Assembly: GCA_023101885.1 (NCBI GenBank)
Contig: JALPQD010000390.1
Location: forward strand, 1,723,257-1,787,256
DNA length: 64,000 nt
DNA from: Typhlomys cinereus
Lineage: Eukaryota; Chordata; Mammalia; Rodentia; Platacanthomyidae
Reading direction: 5' to 3'
Both the position numbers and the translations under genes were made by a program. The notes beneath the pieces are model-generated. The model did not search any database, was not told where the DNA came from, and was given only the letters and a program-made list of their open reading frames with translations. Shown here one piece after another: positions 49,051 through 62,775 of the stretch (the stretch's first letter is position 1; every line of letters begins with the position of its first letter).

Positions 49051-50000
49051 TAAAGTGCCGTGTCCTTATCCGACCAATTCTGGTAGAATAGGTCTCAGTT
49101 TGGAAAAGATGGATTCAAAGAAACATCTTTTGGGAAAAGGACATGGCTTCATTTAAGAGAAATAAGGAAAAATATGGGAATTGTCAGGCCTTTGTGTTTC
49201 TTTCCAGTTCAGGCCTAAAGCGTGTTCCCTGGGGCAGGTGATTTCTCAGAATATCACAATAACGTCCATGGACAGGTGCTAAACATTCTTTCCTAGGTAA
49301 TTTAAGTTTTTGCCCCTGGCAGGAGGAATTCTTCTGGGAATTAGGAGTGCCTTTTACCTGCTCTTAGGTTTTTTGGGACTAGCTTCCTGCTCTCTGATCT
49401 AGGAAAAAAGCCTGCCTTTTAACTTTAAGTCAAATTCTAAATAGAGATTTCATGTCTAGTCACTTACAATAAGTAGACTTGTTAGCCAGAATGTGTGCAC
49501 TGATTTTAAAGAAATTAGAAAACAACTTCAAGAATCTTAAAAAAATTCCCACCTATGTACTAACTCAGAAATTCCAGAAGTATAAGACTATGCTATCAGT
49601 TCACTAGAACTTTAAAAAAAACGATTTTTTTTTATTCAATTGTGTGTGTGTGCTTATGTATGTGCATGTGCATGTGTGTGTGTGTGTGTGTGTGTGTAGA
49701 ACCACTGACGAATTCAGGAACCACCATGGACGCCTCCACCTCCTTCTGCCCCGGGATTCACAGGCTCCGCCCTACCAGGACCAGAAGCGCAGGCCGCCCC
49801 CGCCTCCACCTGGCGTCTATACGTGGGATCTGGGATCCGAACTCAGGACCTTCTGCCTGCAGGGCGGGTTCCTGAGCCACCTCTCCAGCCCCAAGTTCAC
49901 TAGAACTTTAAAAGAAACTGTGACAGCCTCTTACCCTGACTGAAGGCCAAGGAAGAGACCATCATGCCAGAAAGTCTAGATGCCAAGACTATCCTCTGGA
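49051..50000 (+). repeat. Inverted repeat arm A (unclassified element)
   Basis: Matches 54985-55588 on the opposite strand over about 0.6 kb once SINE copy 6 is removed. Landmarks: 'tgtccttatcc', 'aaaaggacatggct', 'ttcaggcctaaag', 'aggaggaattcttctggg', 'agatttcatgtctagtcac', 'accatcatgccagaaagtc'. Probably part of an LTR-type retroelement; the sequence continues as unmatched element-like DNA to about 50960. Confidence 0.75.
49618..49893 (-). mobile_element. Young SINE copy 6 (short subfamily)
   Basis: Inserted into repeat arm A. A perfect 20-bp duplication, agttcactagaactttaaaa, lies at 49598-49617 and 49894-49913. It lacks 'ttgtttactctg'. A short deletion near the head (cctgcagggcgggttcctgagcc) removes 'cttaacc'. 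Confidence 0.93.
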
Positions 50001-50967
50001 GATGGTAATTGCAATCCAAACTGGGAGAATCCATGTCGGTAACAAAGGGGGCTGTGTCTTCCCTGTCTCAAAATCACAGAGATGGACCATTCGAGTGCAC
50101 TCCCACCAATGATCGCCTCTGCCCCAAAAGAGAAACCCTTGGAGATATGAGGCCCGACAGTATAGACCCCAGGTTGGTATGCATGTTTCACAGATGGGTC
50201 ATCTACAACTGATGGCAATATACTTCTGGAATTCCTCAAAGGAAGACATAAGCAACCTTACTATTAAAGGAATGAACGGACAATATCATAGGAGGAATTA
50301 TTTTTTTAATAATTGGTGTTTCCTTCAGCACATATCTCAGTAGTGCTCCATCAACAAGACCGTGCTATAGGCGCTTATGGTCCTTGAATATCCAAGCCAT
50401 GGGCCCCTTAGAGATGTGGTTCAAGCTTGGATTGCCAAAACTGAATGAGTTGCATGCAACTTCCCAAGCTGGAACCTGCTGCCATGCTTGGTGCCCATAT
50501 CAACCTGCCTGATTGAGAGGACCAAGAGTTATGGGTGTTGGGCACTCCTATAGTTAATTGTTGAAATCAAAAGGAGCTCATTCCTCCTCTGTGTATTTTA
50601 AAAATGCAGTCTCTGTTAAAACAATGACAACTATGTGGGCTCAGCCCCATGGTTATCCAATGAAGCATTATAGATTAGCTAGGTTTGGAAATACTGGGAG
50701 AATATTTCTGTTAAGTGCCTTTACCCTCAAGCAATGGGTTAGGTTCTTGAAAAAATGTCCACCCTTAAGGTGATTTTTGCTGACTAGGAAATTATATATA
50801 TTTGTAGGTTCAACATTCCTTATCCCAAAATTTTCTGTATAAAAGTTGTCACAAAAGTTTCAGGAAAGGGGTCCAGATTCACTCAGCCTAGAGAGTTGTG
50901 TGTTTCTGTTCTCCACCTGGTCTGGGGGAGCCCTGGTCTCAAAGGTGCGACTCTAGTCTGTGGCAGT
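50001..50967 (+). mobile_element. Probable continuation of the arm A retroelement, ending in an LTR-like stretch
   Basis: Higher GC than the background, with no intact frame. Near the right end come TATAAAAG (50837) and a C/G-rich stretch like a retroelement U5 or leader (50885-50960). Family unknown. The Ube2d2 retrocopy begins right after it. Confidence 0.4.
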
Positions 50968-50983
50968 AAAGAGTTCAATAATT

Positions 50984-52575
<1,592 letters not shown>

Positions 52576-52607
52576 AAAGAGTTCAATAATTAGCATAACA
52601 GTTATCG

Positions 52608-53508
52608 TTAATGCCTGGATCCCTCCCATTTCTTCAAGATTCTAAGAAATGCACCTTTCACTTCTTTGTTTCTTAGACTATAAATGAGTAGGTTCAGCAT
52701 GGGGATTACAATCTTGTAGAATAGTAGCACTTACTTGGTTTCAAATAAAGAAAGATCAGATTACCAAAAAAGACAGTAACTCCCAGGAGGTAAGAGCTGC
52801 AAGTAGAGAAGGCATTTTGTTTCCCTGAAATGGAATTAATTTTCTGAATGGTAGAGAGAACAGATACATAGGACCCAGATATTGTAATTAGGGATATCAA
52901 TAGGGAAGACCCCGCTGCAATAAATATATTAAATTCAGTGTTGCATGTGTCATTGCAAGACAGGGATAAAATTGGAAATGTGTCACAAAAAATGATGGAT
53001 TAACTTAGAATTACAGAAATGAAGCATACTTATGCACAGCACAGTGACAGTGGAATCCAGGGCTCCAATCATGTAGGACCCAGCAATGAGGGCCCAACAG
53101 TCTTGTGAACATAACTGGATCGTTCAGAGAACTGAAGATATCTACATAGAGATGATAAGCCATTAAAGAGATAAGAAAGCACTCAGTAATGTCCAAGAGA
53201 ACAAAAAAGTACATCTGGGTGAAACAGCCCAGGAAGGAAATATTCTTGCTAGAAGTCAGAAAGTTCTGCAGGGTTTTAGGTGTGATGACAGTTGTGCAAC
53301 TGAGGTCAAGGAATGATAGGTATGTGAGAAACAAGTACATAGGGGTGTGGAGCTGGACATCTAGCTGAATGATCACTCCCATGTTCCCCAGCACAGTAAC
53401 TAAATATATGAATAAAATTAGCTGGTAGAGGACCACCTGAATATCCTTGGAATCTGTCAATACCATGAAGATGAATCCAAGAATGTTTGTGTAATTCTAA
53501 GTATTCAT
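52608..53508 (-). pseudogene. OR-8: OR8H-like pseudogene
   Basis: ATG kept at 53506-53508, but codon 4 is a TAG stop. FIFMVLTDSKD, GN, LHTPMY and [14 protein letters not shown] follow. The TM3 motif is ruined (MAYHLYVDI for MAYDRYVAI). Frameshifts follow near 53120 and near 52990, and a deletion of about 35 bases near 52720 removes part of the ECL3/TM7 region. The tail [15 protein letters not shown] and stop TAA (52608-52610) are still recognisable. The Ube2d2 retrocopy lies 17 bases past this stop. The shared upstream element survives at 54850-54918. Confidence 0.95.
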
Positions 53509-53564
53509 AATGAACTGCCCTGGGTTGTGGAGAAATCAAAGGAAATGATTGACTTAGTGTTCTT

Positions 53565-53824
53565 TTTTATTATTTATTCAATTGTGTGTATGTGTGTGTA
53601 TGTGTGTGTGTAGAACCATGGGCGAATTCGGGAACCACCATGGACTGCCTCTACCACCTCCTTGTTTACTCTGCCTGGGGATTCACAGGCTCCGCCCTAC
53701 CAGGACCAGAAACACAAGCCACCCCGGCTTCCATCAGCCGTCTATACATGGGGTCTAGGATCTGAACTCAGGACCTTCTGCCTGCAAGGCAGAGGCTTAA
53801 CCTCTGAGCCACCTCTCCAGCCCG
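53565..53824 (-). mobile_element. Young SINE copy 7 (long subfamily)
   Basis: Reverse orientation. A perfect 14-bp duplication, gacttagtgttctt, lies at 53551-53564 and 53825-53838. It keeps 'ccttgtttactctgcc' and has 'ggggtctaggatc' like copies 8 and 9. Confidence 0.92.
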
Positions 53825-53838
53825 GACTTAGTGTTCTT

Positions 53839-54849
53839 ACAATTGGCTTGAGGTACTGAGGAGTTGATAATACACACACATTACATTCAAATATAAAACA
53901 TTTTCCAAAACTAGAATGATGCACACTCTAACATTTGAATGTCATATAGTGAAGGGGAATATAATTGGTGCTATCAGTGAGACTGAAACTTTTCTATTTT
54001 AGATGGGGGAAATGACATTGAAAATTGCAATGCTTTTATTTCACTTCAGTGCAATGCTTTTATATCAACTCCTGGGAACATTATCATCTTAATTGTATTC
54101 CTGCTTATGATTAGTTCATTTATCTGAGCAAAACAGGCAAGTATTTAATGAACAAGATTAATACATTTATACTGCTCTTTTGTGTAATGTCTATTAACTC
54201 TTATTACAAGTAAATTTCACTTTTTATATTCTTTAATACCTCACACTAAAACATATTGCCTTGATGAAAATGAGATGGTTACCTCGTGTGATATTCCAAA
54301 GTCGAATTCCCCTGAACAACTATATTTCATAAAACCATCTTAACTTGTAAAACTCATTCATCAACTCTGTTTCTGTTGACACTAATCCTGAAAACACAAA
54401 TGAAATTTCATAATCAAGTGTTCATAATCTTTTACTAGAAGTCCTGTTATATTTTAACACACTTAAAACTCTTCAATTTATTAATAATAATTACTGTGAA
54501 TCAAAGTCGATGATAAATAGCAAGGCTGTGAAGAAAAGTTCTTTTCTGTTATCTCATGCTTAAAAATTTGTCAAATCCCAATATTTCTAACAAACAAAAT
54601 AGGAAATATATTTAAGGATCTGGCAATGTCTATATTATAATATTTGTTTTCCTTGAAAGTTTTTTTTCCTAATTTTGAACGTTTATTATTTTAATCTTAA
54701 ATTAAATCACCCAGGAAAGTTTCTCAGGTCTTGGTCAAATGGAAGGTATAGCGTAAAGATACTCCAGAAAACTACTGTGACTATGAGAGGAATATGTACC
54801 TTGCTTCTCAAGGTTTCTTAAGTAAAATTGGTGAACATCATAAAAATGC
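53839..54849. other. Upstream flank / former intron of OR-8
   Basis: AT-rich, non-coding. 'ctcaggtcttggtcaaatgg' near 54723 is ancestral OR flank shared with OR-1. Confidence 0.5.
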
Positions 54850-54918
54850 AGACATCCTCTGGGGGCAATTTTAATGCAGACTATTTGGCAAGTTTTCAGG
54901 AAGCAAAGATCAAGGACT
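54850..54918 (-). promoter_or_regulatory. Shared OR upstream element, OR-8 copy
   Basis: gacatcctctgggggcaatt, then ctatttggcaagttttcagg and caaggactaattt. The minus-strand core is CCCCAGAGGATG. It lies 1.34 kb before the ATG, or 1.08 kb without SINE copy 7. Confidence 0.45.
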
Positions 54919-54984
54919 AATTTAGCAAAGTTTTTAGGAGCTAGACTTTGAAAGTCATGATTACTTTTAGGATGCAGTAAATTT

Positions 54985-55588
54985 ATATCTAGTGGATAGT
55001 CTTCGCGTCTGGACTTTCTGGCATGATGGTGTCTTCCTTGGCCTTCAGCCAAGTTCATTTTAAAGTTCTAGTGAACAGATAGCATAGATTTATACTTCTG
55101 GAATTTCTAAGTTAGTTCATAGGTGGGAATTTTACCCACCTATGTTATATGACTCCTGAAGTTGTTCTCTAATTTCTTTAAAAGTGCACACATTCTAACA
55201 ATCTACTTATTGTGAGTGACTAGATATGAAATCTCTATTTAGAATTTGACTTAAAGTTAAAAAGCAGGTTTTTCTTTAGATCAAAGAGCAGGAAGATAGT
55301 CCTAAAATCCTAATTCCCAGAAGAATTCCTCCTGCCAGGGAGAAAACTTAAATTATCTAGGAAAGAATGCCTGGTACCCACCCATGGGGTTACTGTGACC
55401 TTCTACAGGGACAGGCTTTAGGCCTGAACTGGACAGAAACACCAAGGCTTGACAATTTTTTATATTTTTTTTATTTTTCTTAAATAAAGCCATGTCCTTT
55501 TCCCAGAAAATGTTTCCATGAAATAATATTCTACCATGTTGATTGGGACCTTATCCACCAGAATGGTTGGATAAGGACATGGCATTTA
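54985..55588 (-). repeat. Inverted repeat arm B
   Basis: Opposite-strand partner of arm A at 49051-50000. The two arms enclose OR-8, its upstream element and the Ube2d2 retrocopy. Arm B ends cleanly against OR flank DNA near 54985, where arm A continues for another kilobase, so arm B is the shorter copy. Confidence 0.75.
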
Positions 55589-55619
55589 GGGTCTTTAAAC
55601 TGCAGGCTTTTGTTACATG

Positions 55620-58600
55620 CTATCTGGATTCTGCCATTTTCTGTAATATATGATTTTCTCTTTTAACATCTTTGGTGCGTCTAAAACCAGAACTACATGG
55701 ATGACTTTATAACAGCGCAAAAATATTTTATTCTATTAAGCCTAAACCTAGAATATTTGGGCATTCAGGTATGTAAACAAACAAATGCCTAAAAATCATT
55801 ACTATTAGGTATGTAAGGAATCTCAGTAGTTACTTTGTGGCTGGTGAACCTATCACTTCCCTGATCATTAACATTTTAGTAAAATTAAAGATTGACAAAA
55901 GCCTAGGAAGGAAGTCGAGCACTAAAATTTTGTGCTCCCTTGTCCATTAACATAGAAACAAAGAAACTTCCCATTTGCATGCTAAACCCAAGGGTCTCAT
56001 AAGATATTCAACCTGTCATTTTGGGCTTTTACTTGTTATCAGAGGCAAACTCCTTTTCCCATCAGAGGGAAGCTAAGAGCTTCCAGCCATTTCATGGCCC
56101 CCAGCAGAGGGCTTGACCCCTGGGCTTTGGGGTTCAGGGGGCAATCTTCCTCCAGTGGAGATTCTCATAGTTGGGACATAGGCCACATGAAAGCTTCCTG
56201 TGCTTGCAACTGTTTCAAAGAGCCCAGTCTGGTCATATATCTTTCCCCTGTTGGAAGAGGCCCTGGGTTGTTGTGCTTGGGCGTACCTATTGATATTCTA
56301 TATATCCCCTTTGGCAAATGTCAAGTGTTGATTTGTTTGTTTCCTGGTTATCTTTTTTATGTTAAGTCCTAGGTCATCTGCTCTATTTTAAAGTCCTTAA
56401 AATGGTCAATATAAAATTAAAGGGGTCGTTTGCATCTGTCCCATTTCATCCATTAGTGGGGCCACAGAACAAAAAGAAAGGACAAACAGAAACAAAGGAT
56501 TCTACCTCTAAGACAGAAACAAAAGTTTCCTGATGGTGGACTACTTAATCACAGTATGCCAACCTCACCCTTGCAGATGTGGATGCTATCCTCCAGATGG
56601 GGGCCTATTTCCCCCTAACAGATGAGGACCCTGTTGTCCTCCAGATGGGAGTTTGGCTGATATGGAAGTTAGATGAAATTCCTGTTCCACCTTAGTCTTG
56701 AGGGCATTGGGAGGTAAAAGTTTTCCTGAGCTACTAGCTGGTACTTTTGGTACAGATCTGTATAGTCTCTTAACTTTCTGTCATTTGTTTACCATTGTTT
56801 GTCTAGTTGGATGGTATTATAACTTAAAGATCTTCCTGAGGCCATCTCTTGTCTAAGATGTATATAGGGCTTGTCTGAGAATATAAGTTGATTCTCTCTC
56901 AGGGTGGTAGGAGTAAGCATTTTCCAGATAGTCCCTGGACACAGGAAGGGGAAATCTCTCCTTTGGTTTCAGTTTAGTGGACCTGGACTTGAGGAAAGGA
57001 CACATGGCTCAGCAGAGTTCTGCCAAGCACTGTATAGTGGTTGGAGGGGCTAGAAACCCAGCTGTAGCCCCATTTGACACCACTATAGGGGAGAGTCCAT
57101 GGTCCACATGTGCCTGAAGTTCACTGTATTCCTTATGCTATTTAAACAGCATACTCATTGTCTCAGACATAAAGCACTTTCCTTACAGGGCAAACATTTC
57201 TAGGAATTTCCTTCCATTGCCTAACAAAAGTTAAAGTCATATTGATCCCCAATTTACTATGTAGACAAAGAGCCAAAGTACCATTGATCCCCACTATACA
57301 GTGCAGACAGACAAAAGAGGGTCTCCCTAGGTAAGGAGAGATCATTCAAGTACCAGTCTGACCACATTCCTTGCAGTCATGGGTGATAACTTAGCCATAG
57401 TGAGTTTCAGCAGCTTCGTGACTTGCAATTGGATTCTAATCCAATCCCACCCTAGACTGTATGTTATCACCATGGAAATGCAGAACTGGCCCAATATAAT
57501 CCCATGGCTTTAAGAGATCTTAGGGATCTCACCATGGGACTACAAACTCGAGCACAGAGGTGTAACAGGTTTCCCACCTTAGGCTGACATTCATTCACAC
57601 AGAGGTTAAAACATTCCTCCCACATTTTAAAGGTGCCGTTTTCCTCCCCCTCCAGGACAGACCTGCTCCAAAAGGTGAGCAGAGATTGGTTTAGCAGAGT
57701 CTCTTTTACCATGAAGTCTAAGATTCAGAGAAATTCCCTAGCTGGCCTTGAGAAGTTGGGATTTTATGAGTAACCAAATTTCTGCTTAATCAAAACAGAC
57801 AATTGAAATACATTTGAATATATGAGACTGAATTTTTAGTTTATAATTTCTGAGGCTCAATGTCAATTTCTTTATCCATTATATCTAATTTTTAATTTTT
57901 TTATAAATCTAACATTCCACAACCCTTCACAATATACTTTAATGTTCTTTTTAAGCAACCAACTCATAAACCTCCTGCACATACTTTAACTTTCTAAGTA
58001 AGATATCTCATTCCACAAACCTTTTTTAAACCTTCCACACATCTAAGTAACAAACATATTTTTATTGTTTTTACTTGATACTTTCTTGCTGTTTTTACAT
58101 TTGTTATTCTGTAAGAAATGTCCTTTAAAAGAGGCAGTAGACCTCATCTTAGAAATCATTATATCCAAATTAAGTTCGCAAGATTGTAGCAGAACACAGG
58201 CGTATACCTTGGAACAGGGAATTAGAAAACAGATTTGTCCCCAAGAAAGGGAGCTCATACATACCAGGAGAATGAAGAAATTCCAATGAATTTCTCAGAA
58301 ATTAGTTTTGCTTTCTGGCTGCTAGATATGTTGGTATTATATATGGGAAAACAAACTTCTAAAGGAACCACAAAAGTGATGTTATCATATCCTAGGTAAA
58401 AACACAATACCACCTTTTGTGAAGCTTTATAAAAATCAAGATAAAACAAGATATTTTAGTCAATACATACTCGGGTCTTTTAATATTATCAAAATGATTT
58501 ATTCTTAAGTGTGCACTTGCATTTAAATTAAGCATGCCAAATAATAAACAGGGTCAAAAACCAAAATGTGATTATAAGCACACAATAAAATTTGAAGTGG

Positions 58601-58870
58601 CCACAGCTTGTTATTTTGAAACATAAAATCCACATATTATAGGAAATCCAGGTAACCAAACAAGTCAGAATATTTTAAGTAACTCTTTATCATCACAGGC
58701 AAAATACATTGAACAACAGTTTTTCTGGTCCCTCTACTTCAGGGAGCAGAGGCTCCTGACATTTTCTTAGACCAAACACAAACAGACATACACTTAGACA
58801 AAGCACAAGTAAACACAGACAAGAGCACCATGTACCTCTGAGGCCGGTGTTGGGGCAGTCTTTTGGGGGT
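55620..58870 (-). mobile_element. Possible internal region of an ERV-like element, degraded
   Basis: Lies downstream (in the minus direction) of an LTR and primer-binding-like site at 58876-59433. Composition is more balanced than in the surrounding AT-rich DNA, and short repeats such as 'gtcctccagatggg' and 'ctatcctccagatggg' occur at 56585-56650. Small minus-strand frames at 57467-57712 and 57163-57345 show no recognisable retroviral domain. I do not see a matching second LTR. The assignment is inferred from position only. Confidence 0.35.
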
Positions 58871-58875
58871 CTTGA

Positions 58876-58893
58876 ATCCTGGATGAGCCCCCA
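58876..58893 (-). other. Primer-binding-site-like sequence, proline-tRNA type
   Basis: On the minus strand an 18-base match to the proline-tRNA-type primer site (two or so changes) begins two bases after the LTR end. This is the hallmark of a class I (gammaretrovirus-like) endogenous element. Confidence 0.65.
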
Positions 58894-58896
58894 AAA

Positions 58897-59433
58897 TGAA
58901 AGACACCCAGTCTTTCATTCAGGAACAAGGCTACCGAGAGAGACACCAAGACCCTTCTCACTACAAAGGCATGAGGCTTTATTTAATGAGGCGCTGGGTG
59001 ACTCCAGCAACATCTCACGCAGGAGAAACTGAAGTGGCCCCAAGCAACTTGGGCAAAGGGTTTTTAAGGGGTCTCGGGGTGGGGGTCACTCAGCTGGGGA
59101 ATTTTTCATGACCTTTAGAGTCATTGATTGGCAAGAACTTGGGTGGAGTTGGCTCTTAGTGATCATTCCAGTCTACCTGCTTAACTGCAGGCTGTTCATT
59201 CTGGGTGATAATTATTGATGGAATTCCCCTTTGTGCAAACTTGTTTTTCCAGAACTGCACAAGGCAATGGATATGCTTGGATGGCTATAAGCAATGGCTA
59301 ACAACAGCTATGCCTGAATGACTATAAGCAATGGCTATACTGTGGGCCTGAACTGGCCTGCTTTGTGAATTTTCTTCTATTGTGAAATTTCGTTTAGGGT
59401 AAGGGTCTCAGGGTCTAGGGTCTCAGGGTCTCA
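58897..59433 (-). mobile_element. Class I ERV-like LTR, inserted in OR-9
   Basis: About 537 bases, beginning TG and ending CA in the minus direction. It contains a polyadenylation signal (AATAAA seen as 'tttatt' near 58979) and R/U5-like text before the primer site. Its outer end carries short direct repeats of 'ggtctcaggg' (59403-59432). It abuts the broken end of OR-9 at about 59434, so it interrupted that gene, which has no 3' half in this window. Confidence 0.7.
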
Positions 59434-59436
59434 CAA

Positions 59437-59890
59437 GTCCATAGTTCCAAACACATAAGATCTAGAGAAGTGGGCCCAACAGGGTCTGGTGGACATGCTA
59501 ACTGTATAATGCAGAGGATTACAGATAGCTACAGAGCAATCATAGGCCACTGAGGAGAGAAGAAAACATTAAGTAGCAGACAAGAGAGAGAGAAAAAAAT
59601 CTGTGTGAATCAGCTCAAAAAGGAAATGTTCTTGCTGCAAGTCAGCAAGTTTTCCAAGGTGTGGGGTATAGTGACAGTAACTGAGATCAAGGAAAGACAG
59701 TTGGGTGAAAAAGAAGTACATAGGGATGTGAAGCTGGACATCTAGCTGAATGATGGATATCATCCCTATATTCCCCAGCACAGTAACCAGATATATCAGG
59801 AGAAACAGCTGAGAGAGAACCATTTAGATCCCCTTGGAATCTGTGGATCCCATCAGAATGAAGTCAGGCACAGTAATTCCAGGTGTTCAT
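59437..59890 (-). pseudogene. OR-9: truncated OR8H-like pseudogene
   Basis: ATG at 59888-59890 (MNTWNY), then a frameshift before 'PDFILMG' and a TAA in 'DSKGI*MVL'. The part from TM1 ([11 protein letters not shown]) through LHIPMYFF and a damaged TM2-TM3 is readable in pieces; the DRY region reads as 'ATDCSVAICNPL'-like text. It stops near the ECL2 boundary where the LTR begins at 59433. The upstream element is kept at 61393-61446. Confidence 0.92.
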
Positions 59891-61392
59891 TCTAAACTGC
59901 CCAGAAAAATCAACATGATGCTTAGTTCAAATGTATTCTGAAACAGTTCAGTTTCTGTGTACATTTCAATAACTTTGTAGTTATTTGTTTGTCCCAAAAC
60001 TGATACCTTTATACTGTTTTACTATGAGGGATAAATTTACTGTCAAAAAATGATAGAGCTATCAACTAAAATTTGAATATTATGTCAACAAATTATATTT
60101 TACAATTATAATGATTCTGTTAATGATCTAAGTGGTTTTTTTACTACTAGCACATTTAATATATAGGAAGTGTTAAACTGTATATGTAAGTATTACATAC
60201 TCATTGCATATGTGCAATTAGGAGAGAAAAGGTCAAATAAATTATTTGAGCTCATTTCACGTGCTTATTGACTGTATGATTTTGTTCATACTGGCTGACT
60301 TCAAACTGTGTTCTTATGCTGCTATGTTCCTACTTTCGATGAAACAGTAAGTCAAAGAAAATATTAGCTATGAATTAAAGATAGAATACAGCTTTAATGT
60401 ATGATCTTCTATTCTGTTTTTAAATACAATTAACTAATTAAACTGCCTTTAAATTTTATAGACTTTAGTAGACTATAAAAGACACTTAACTAAGATGAAG
60501 GCATGATGTTTTCCTTATCTGATAAAGACTCAAGTTTTCCCTAAGAGACTACAATATTTGTAGAACCTCATTCCTCACTGTATGTTTCTGTTTCCATAAG
60601 TTCTGACAACACCTGCATTGAGGCCATTGATAGGCACACACATATTTCTTTAATAAAACTCTTGGTTTATTTCAACTGATCTAAACTTCTCAAATATCAA
60701 TAATATTTTCCAATGCAGGGAAACAACAGAAAGCACTTCTAGTGTTAGAAAAGAGAAGAAGAAGGTGGAAGGGGGATAGGGAGTGAACCCAAGCTTCCTC
60801 CAGGAAGACCGAAGTTTATTCAGGAAGCTCCTCCAAACTCCAGCAAGCAAGCAGCAATTTCTCTACCAAGTGGAAATTGCTACTGATTTAGAATCATGGT
60901 GCAAACTTTTATTTGGTATAGTGCAGGGAGAAAGGATTTTGTTTTGACTAGCTTGTTCAGTCTCCAGTGGCTTAAGAGTTTGTCCAGGTGCCGGTTTATT
61001 AGATCCTATTAACATTCTTGATGGGGGCTATGGTTGGATGACTGTCTCAGATATCAGATCTTTCAAGTGGGGGGTCTCTGGTTTGAGGTCTGGTTCCAAA
61101 TCTATCACCTAGAAACATACACATGAAAATTTATCAGTTTCCAACTTTTCTTTCAAATGAAAGAAAATATATTTAAGAAATTGATCATATGTGTATTTTA
61201 GTAATGTTTTTCCATGAGATAATTATTTCCAAAAATTTCTGTGTTCATTTGTTTATTATGTTGCTTAGTAGAAAGTTTCCCAAGAAGCAATGGCACATAA
61301 GAATCTGAGGACCTCACAGAATATAGAAAGCTGACTTTCTTCCTCTCTGCTTCTTAAGTCCAGGGAATCTCAAGCAAGACATGATGAAGCAG
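59891..61392. other. Upstream flank of OR-9, no gene seen
   Basis: AT-rich non-coding DNA. A region at 60700-61100 has more balanced composition and a small minus-strand frame (60650-60850) without features; it may be an old repeat. Confidence 0.45.
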
Positions 61393-61446
61393 GTGCTCAT
61401 CCTCAGGGGTCACTTCTAAGATTGGCATGTTTTCAAGAGTCAAAGG
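61393..61446 (-). promoter_or_regulatory. Shared OR upstream element, OR-9 copy
   Basis: gtgctcatcctcaggggtcact, then attggcatgttttcaagagt and caaaggc. The minus-strand core CCCCTGAGGATGA is intact although the gene is dead. About 1.5 kb before the ATG. Confidence 0.45.
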
Positions 61447-61864
61447 CAAAAGACAAATACACCAACAGTTTTCCCTTCTGTAAGAACTCCACTTTGAATA
61501 AAGCAATGACCATGAATGTTCTTTTCTGGTACTCTAATGGTTGTATATAATTAGCATTATCCATAATTTGGAACAATAATTACACAATTTCATAAAGCCT
61601 CATATTTTCAGAGAGCCTTGGTCAAGTAGGTCATTTTAAGGAATATGAACTAGAAGATTGTTTTAAAGATAAATATGTTTACTTAACCAATGACACTGCC
61701 AAGGACATTAAAGTTTTTAAGAAAAAACAATTGTAAGAAGCTGAATTTTGTGTTTGGTTAAAAAATACAGAATATAGAAATTTTTTGAAAAGTCAATGGA
61801 GTGATTGTAAACTCAAAGTGAAAGTCTGATGTAACTGCAATTTCTCTATATCATTTCCTTTAAA

Positions 61865-62334
61865 TACTGAGGCAGGTTTAGAACTGCTGGGACAGTCTCT
61901 GAAGGTCTCTGAAAGTTCCTGGAGGTATACACCCTTTGTAACTTCCCCCAACCCTTTACTTATGAAAGAATATGGAGATTAGCTCTCCTTTACACATAGG
62001 CCCACCTTGAGGCAAGCCCAAGATCAATTGGGTTGGGTCCCTGTGTGAGGTGACCAATGAGGAAAGATCTTCCTTTCTTGGCTTACCTAGAAGCATAAAT
62101 ATACTTGACTTTGGCAGCCATCTTTGGCACTTTCCCCTCACAGCACTCCACATATGGAGTCCAGCAAGCTCATTTCTAGTTCCCTGAACTTCATGGCACT
62201 CCACATCTGGAGACTGTGAGTTTGGTTCTTTCCTCTAAAAAACTCTATCTTAATCCTCTATACCATGTTCTGGTTTTAATCTTTGACTCCAAACACAAGA
62301 ATCCTGCAAAAATAGGATAGTGATACCTGTAACA
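61865..62334 (+). mobile_element. LTR with arginine-type primer site behind it
   Basis: R/U5 text 'catgttctggttttaatctttgac' and a CA end at 62333-62334. At 62337-62354 an 18-base sequence resembles an arginine-tRNA primer site. The left boundary is approximate. It shares R/U5 with the LTRs at 11400-11815 and 63798-64000. Confidence 0.6.
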
Positions 62335-62336
62335 TT

Positions 62337-62354
62337 TGGCAACCACAAAGGTAC
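62337..62354 (+). other. Primer-binding-site-like sequence, arginine-tRNA type
   Basis: Starts two bases after the LTR end and matches the complement of the 3' end of arginine tRNAs at most positions. The identification is from memory of tRNA ends and needs an alignment. Confidence 0.45.
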
Positions 62355-62684
62355 AGCCAAGAGATCAATCCTGTAATAGGTACCATTCCAAAAAAAAAAA
62401 AAAGATAAAACTGATTTGAGTTTTAATAAACTCTTATTAGTGCCATAATTCCATGCTCAAGTGAATGGAATGTTCATAAACTGTTAAACACACATTTTGA
62501 GGTGTCCCAGGAAAGCACATGATCAATTCTGACTTGGTGATGTCATCTATTCCATTAGCATGTCACACTTACACAAATCAGTTTTCTTATTTTATAAAAG
62601 GATGAAAACTGAAAGGCAAAAATCATTCTTGATACTAAGAAATATTCCTTTAACTACCATTTTCATGCTATTTGTATGCATGGG

Positions 62685-62775
62685 ACATGTGCATATGTAT
62701 ATGCGTGCTTTTATATGTGTGGGCACACATATATGCATGGGTTCTATACATGTGGAGGTCAGAGGGAAATACTAG
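62685..62775 (-). repeat. Fragment of an old rodent SINE or related repeat
   Basis: 'gtgtgggcacacatatatgcatgggttctatacatgtggaggtcagaggg' follows the tail-body text common in old rodent B2/B4-type SINEs in reverse. No head found. Confidence 0.4.

Noticed and set aside
57467..57712. 81-codon minus-strand frame as a retroviral gene
   Set aside because: No retroviral domain is recognised. Position behind an LTR alone is not enough.
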